DNA from: Thermoplasmata archaeon
GTDB lineage: Archaea; Thermoplasmatota; Thermoplasmata; UBA10834
Length of the DNA: 7,870 nucleotides
Assembly: GCA_013331315.1 (NCBI GenBank)
Contig: DUGQ01000019.1
Coordinates: forward strand, 4,483-12,352
Direction of reading: 5' to 3'
Under the pieces are notes generated by a model. The model saw nothing but the letters and a program-made list of their open reading frames with translations, did not search any database and had not been told where the DNA came from. Shown in pieces: positions 5,848 through 7,870 of this stretch; position 1 is the stretch's first letter; each line of letters begins with the position of its first letter. Position numbers and translations under genes: made by a program.

Positions 5848-6699
5848 ATGGCGAAGTACGGATTCTTCCTAGGCTGCATCATGCCGTTCAGGTATCCGGG
5901 GATCGAGAGCTCCAGTAGAGCCGTCATGGAGTCGCTCGGCGTCGAGCTGGTGGACATGAAGGGCGCGAGCTGTTGCCCGGCCCCGGGGGTCATGAGGTCG
6001 TTCGACCAGACCTACTGGATGGCCGTCGCCGCGAGGAACCTGGCCATCGCGGAGAAGATGGGCGTGGACATAGTCACGATCTGCAACGGGTGCTTCGACA
6101 CGCTGTTCGAGGTTGCCCACAAGCTGAACCACGACGAGGAGCTCCGCAAGAAGGTCAACAAGATACTGAAGGACGCCGCGGGCGTCGAGTACAACGGCAC
6201 CGTCAACGTCAGGCACTTCGTCGAGCTTCTGTACAAGGACGTGGGAGTCGAGGCGATAAGGGCCAAGGCGAAGGGCGAGAAGCAGCTGAAGGCCGCGGTG
6301 CACTACGGGTGTCACTTCCTGAAGCCCAGCAACATCAAGAAGATAGACGACGCCGAGAGGCCGCATGTGTTCGACGACCTAGTCGAGGCAGCGGGCATGA
6401 CGAGCGTGGCCTACAAGGACAAGGGGACCTGCTGCGGGGCTGGCGGCGGCGTGAGGGCGAGGACGCCCGACGTGGCTCTGGCCATGACCAAGGAGAACCT
6501 TGTGAACATGACCAACGCCGGCGTGGACGTCATAGTGGATTGCTGCCCGTTCTGCCACCTGCAGTACGACGTGAGCCAGCCGCAGCTGAAGGAGTTCAAC
6601 ATACCCGTGTTGCACCTCTCGCAGCTGCTGGGGCTCGCGTTCGGCCTGGACAAGGAGAAGCTCGGCCTGGAATGCCACCAGGTCAAGGTAAACCTCTGA
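5848..6699 (+). CDS. hdrB: Heterodisulfide reductase subunit B (HdrB-like, two CCG domains)
   Basis: A 283-residue protein with two intact CCG domains. Domain 1 cysteines are C10, C42, C43, C79 and C82 (FFLGC, GASCCP, CNGCF); domain 2 has C155, C195, C196, C233 and C236 (HYGCHF, GTCCGAGGG, CCPFC). In characterised HdrB these ten cysteines bind two noncubane [4Fe-4S] clusters that reduce the CoM-S-S-CoB heterodisulfide, so this protein should be catalytically competent. Electrons would come from HdrC, encoded one base upstream. HdrA and hydrogenase or formate dehydrogenase partners are not in the window; hdrCB apart from hdrA is a known arrangement in some methanogens. Many non-methanogens also carry HdrBC with other or unknown disulfide substrates, so the physiological substrate is left open. 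The ATG at 5848 follows GGAGGT by 7 nt. Confidence 0.93.
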   Translation: MAKYGFFLGCIMPFRYPGIESSSRAVMESLGVELVDMKGASCCPAPGVMRSFDQTYWMAVAARNLAIAEKMGVDIVTICNGCFDTLFEVAHKLNHDEELRKKVNKILKDAAGVEYNGTVNVRHFVELLYKDVGVEAIRAKAKGEKQLKAAVHYGCHFLKPSNIKKIDDAERPHVFDDLVEAAGMTSVAYKDKGTCCGAGGGVRARTPDVALAMTKENLVNMTNAGVDVIVDCCPFCHLQYDVSQPQLKEFNIPVLHLSQLLGLAFGLDKEKLGLECHQVKVNL

Positions 6700-6722
6700 T
6701 CAAACCCTTGGAGGTCCCGGAG

Positions 6723-6992
6723 ATGCACGTTGCGCGCTTGCTGGCGGTGACCGAGGTGCGCAACGTCCCTCCGGAGATCCGGCCTTTTGTCGAGTTCAGG
6801 GCGGCCGTCGAGGAGCGGGAGCTCGCCGACGACGAGAAGGTCGCCCTGCTGGTCATCGAGACCACCAGCTGCTACATTCCGGTGTTCCTCAAGGAGCCGG
6901 AGTCGATGGAGGAGCTGGAGAAGCGCCTCGCCGACCAGGACGCCCAGCTGACGAGGGACTCGAGGGACGCCCTCGCCCAGCACCTCGGGTGA
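6723..6992 (+). CDS. Small acidic protein of unknown function downstream of hdrB
   Basis: An 89-residue protein I do not recognise. It is soluble, with no signal peptide or membrane helix. The first half looks like strands and helices (MHVARLLAVTEV, then EKVALLVIETTSCYIPVFL at 38-56); the second half is a charged helix (EPESMEELEKRLADQDAQL, 58-76). There is one cysteine (C50), so no cluster-binding motif. The start is well supported by a perfect GGAGGT 7 nt upstream. The gap from hdrB is only 23 bp with no promoter visible, so it is probably co-transcribed with hdrCB. A link to heterodisulfide reductase rests on position alone. The reading frame extends far upstream through hdrB, but that part is an out-of-frame shadow. 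Confidence 0.7.
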   Translation: MHVARLLAVTEVRNVPPEIRPFVEFRAAVEERELADDEKVALLVIETTSCYIPVFLKEPESMEELEKRLADQDAQLTRDSRDALAQHLG

Positions 6993-7005
6993 CGGCTGGA
7001 CAAGA

Positions 7006-7013
7006 TTCATTAC
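7006..7013 (+). promoter_or_regulatory. Possible weak TATA box for the zinc-finger gene
   Basis: TTCATTAC is the only A/T-rich patch in the 67-bp spacer 6993-7059. Its position would start transcription near 7036, giving a leader of about 24 nt that contains the ribosome site. It matches only five of eight consensus positions. Confidence 0.25.
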
Positions 7014-7059
7014 TCCGTGCGTCCTTCACCCACGCGTCGGACCTGACGGAGGCGACGAG

Positions 7060-7200
7060 ATGGCAAGGAAGAGCTACAAGTGCTTCACGTGCGGCAAGGT
7101 GTACAAGAGCGAGGCGGAAGCGGTGAAGTGCCACGACTCCCCCGTCCAGAAGCTGGTAGAGAACGAGGGGCGTAAGAAGCCGAGGTTCCTCGGCAATTGA
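7060..7200 (+). CDS. 46-residue zinc-finger-like protein
   Basis: A very small basic protein with a compact candidate zinc site: C8-x2-C11 (KCFTCGK), then after exactly 12 residues C24-H25 (VKCHDSP). The C-x2-C-x12 spacing is that of classical C2H2 fingers, but the distal His pair is replaced by an adjacent Cys-His, so a full four-ligand site is plausible, not certain. The tail (NEGRKKPRFLGN) is basic, which would suit RNA or DNA contact (inference). GGAGG lies 7 nt before the ATG. Its TGA stop overlaps an in-frame TTG of the downstream M20 gene, suggesting the two may share a message. I do not recognise a named family. Confidence 0.72.
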   Translation: MARKSYKCFTCGKVYKSEAEAVKCHDSPVQKLVENEGRKKPRFLGN

Positions 7201-7250
7201 GCAGACCATCCTCCATTGTTCTGTCGACGACGGTCCGCGCGAGTGGGATC

Positions 7251-7870
7251 ATGACGCTTGAGGACATCCACGATGAGATAGACAGGGCCTGGCCGAGGCA
7301 TCTCAGGGAGACGCGCGAGCTGCTGAGGGTGCCGAGCGTGTCCATGACCGGCGAGGGCATCGACGAGACCGCGGGAAGGCTTGTGGACATACTCTCAGGC
7401 ATGGGTGCGAAGGCGAAGATGTTCAGGGCTAGGAAGGACAGCCATCCCGTGGTCGCCGGCAAGATCGACGTCGGCGCGGACAAGACGGTCCTCGTCTACG
7501 GCATGTACGACGTGATGCCGGTCGGCGACATCGACGAGTGGGACCATCCGCCATTCGGGGCGAAGATAGTCGAGAAGAAGCCGTTCGGCAAGGTCCTCGT
7601 GAACAGGGGGGTCTACAACTCGAAGGCGGCCCTGATGGGCTCCCTCCTGGCGATGCGCGTCATGATAGACAATGGGGATCTGCCGACGAACGTGCATGTG
7701 ATACTCGACGGGGAGGAGGAGCTCGGGGGCCCCAGCTTCCCGACGTACGTACGAAGGAACCGCTCGACCCTTTCGAAGGCAGGCGCGGCCTTCAGCTTCG
7801 ACTACGGCGAAAACGCGAACGGCGTCCCGGTGATCTGCCTTGGTCTGAAGGGGACCGTGTACATGGATCT
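7251..7870 (+). CDS. M20-family metallohydrolase, N-terminal part, altered metal ligands
   Basis: The first 206 residues of a longer protein that continues past the right edge. The fold is M20 dipeptidase/deacetylase: an N-terminal helix (PRHLRETRELLRVPSVS, 15-31), VLVYGMYDVMPV (80-91), EWDHPPF, VNRGVYNSKAAL (117-128), ILDGEEELGGPSF (151-163), SFDYGE and CLGLKGT. Compared with the usual YGHYD-QP and RG--D-KG motifs, the ligand His is Met85 and the bridging Asp is Asn123, while D87, E155/E156 and D184 are kept. It may be a subfamily with a different metal site, or inactive. The ATG at 7251 fits the family N-terminus; a TTG at 7197, overlapping the preceding stop (TTGA), would add 18 residues. 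Ribosome sites for both are weak (GAGGT 10 nt before the TTG). The substrate is unknown. Confidence 0.85.
   Translation, partial: MTLEDIHDEIDRAWPRHLRETRELLRVPSVSMTGEGIDETAGRLVDILSGMGAKAKMFRARKDSHPVVAGKIDVGADKTVLVYGMYDVMPVGDIDEWDHPPFGAKIVEKKPFGKVLVNRGVYNSKAALMGSLLAMRVMIDNGDLPTNVHVILDGEEELGGPSFPTYVRRNRSTLSKAGAAFSFDYGENANGVPVICLGLKGTVYMD

Noticed and set aside
5973..6722. Upstream 250 codons of the open frame ending at 6992
   Set aside because: They run out of frame through hdrB, which has all ten conserved cysteines, and are Arg/Gly-rich. Only the last 89 codons, after the GGAGGT site, are taken as a gene.
7197..7250. TTG start for the M20 gene overlapping the zinc-finger stop
   Set aside because: It is in frame and possible, but the added 18 residues do not look like the family N-terminus, which begins close to the ATG at 7251. 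Kept only as an alternative.
1..7870. CRISPR array, tRNA, rRNA, transposon or integration site
   Set aside because: No regularly spaced repeats, cloverleaf, rRNA-like stretch, transposase or flanking direct repeats were found by reading both strands.

Overview
This GC-rich window reads as archaeal. TATA-like boxes sit about 26 bp upstream of inferred transcript starts, some genes have almost no leader while others have strong GGAGG ribosome sites, GTG and TTG starts are used, and AGG (Arg) and ATA (Ile) codons are common. The gene content is also archaeal: a V4R-DUF835 protein, a Ras/Rab-like GTPase, HdrC-HdrB and tiny zinc-finger proteins. A GC-rich euryarchaeal or Thermoplasmatota-type lineage fits best. 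That placement is an inference from gene content, and the window alone does not show whether the cell is a methanogen.

Positions 1-1785, minus strand: a three-gene unit read right to left. It holds a small Ras/Rab-like GTPase, a V4R + DUF835 protein coupled to it by a 4-base GTGA overlap, and, 24 bp further on, a zinc-ribbon protein cut by the window edge. V4R is the prokaryotic relative of the eukaryotic TRAPP subunit Bet3, part of a Rab-activating complex, so the GTPase-V4R coupling is the most interesting arrangement here.

Positions 1786-1943: a divergent control region with a TATA-like box for each direction, two overlapping inverted repeats in the middle, and a 26-bp imperfect inverted repeat over the inferred TetR transcription start.

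Positions 1944-5268, plus strand: a tightly packed operon of TetR regulator, ABC ATPase, ABC-2 permease and a LysR/ModE-like HTH protein, with junctions overlapping by 1 bp, overlapping by 4 bp, and directly abutting. It looks like a self-regulated exporter with a second regulator at its end.

Positions 5269-6992, plus strand: a short intergenic region with a TATA-like box, then hdrC (TTG start), hdrB with all ten CCG-domain cysteines, and an unrecognised 89-residue protein. HdrC and HdrB should form the electron-transfer and disulfide-reducing half of a heterodisulfide reductase; hdrA is not in the window.

Positions 6993-7870, plus strand: a 46-residue zinc-finger-like protein, then the N-terminal 206 residues of an M20-family metallohydrolase in which two usual metal ligands are replaced (His to Met, Asp to Asn). 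No tRNA, rRNA, CRISPR array or insertion sequence was seen, and no stretch over 300 bp lacks a gene.
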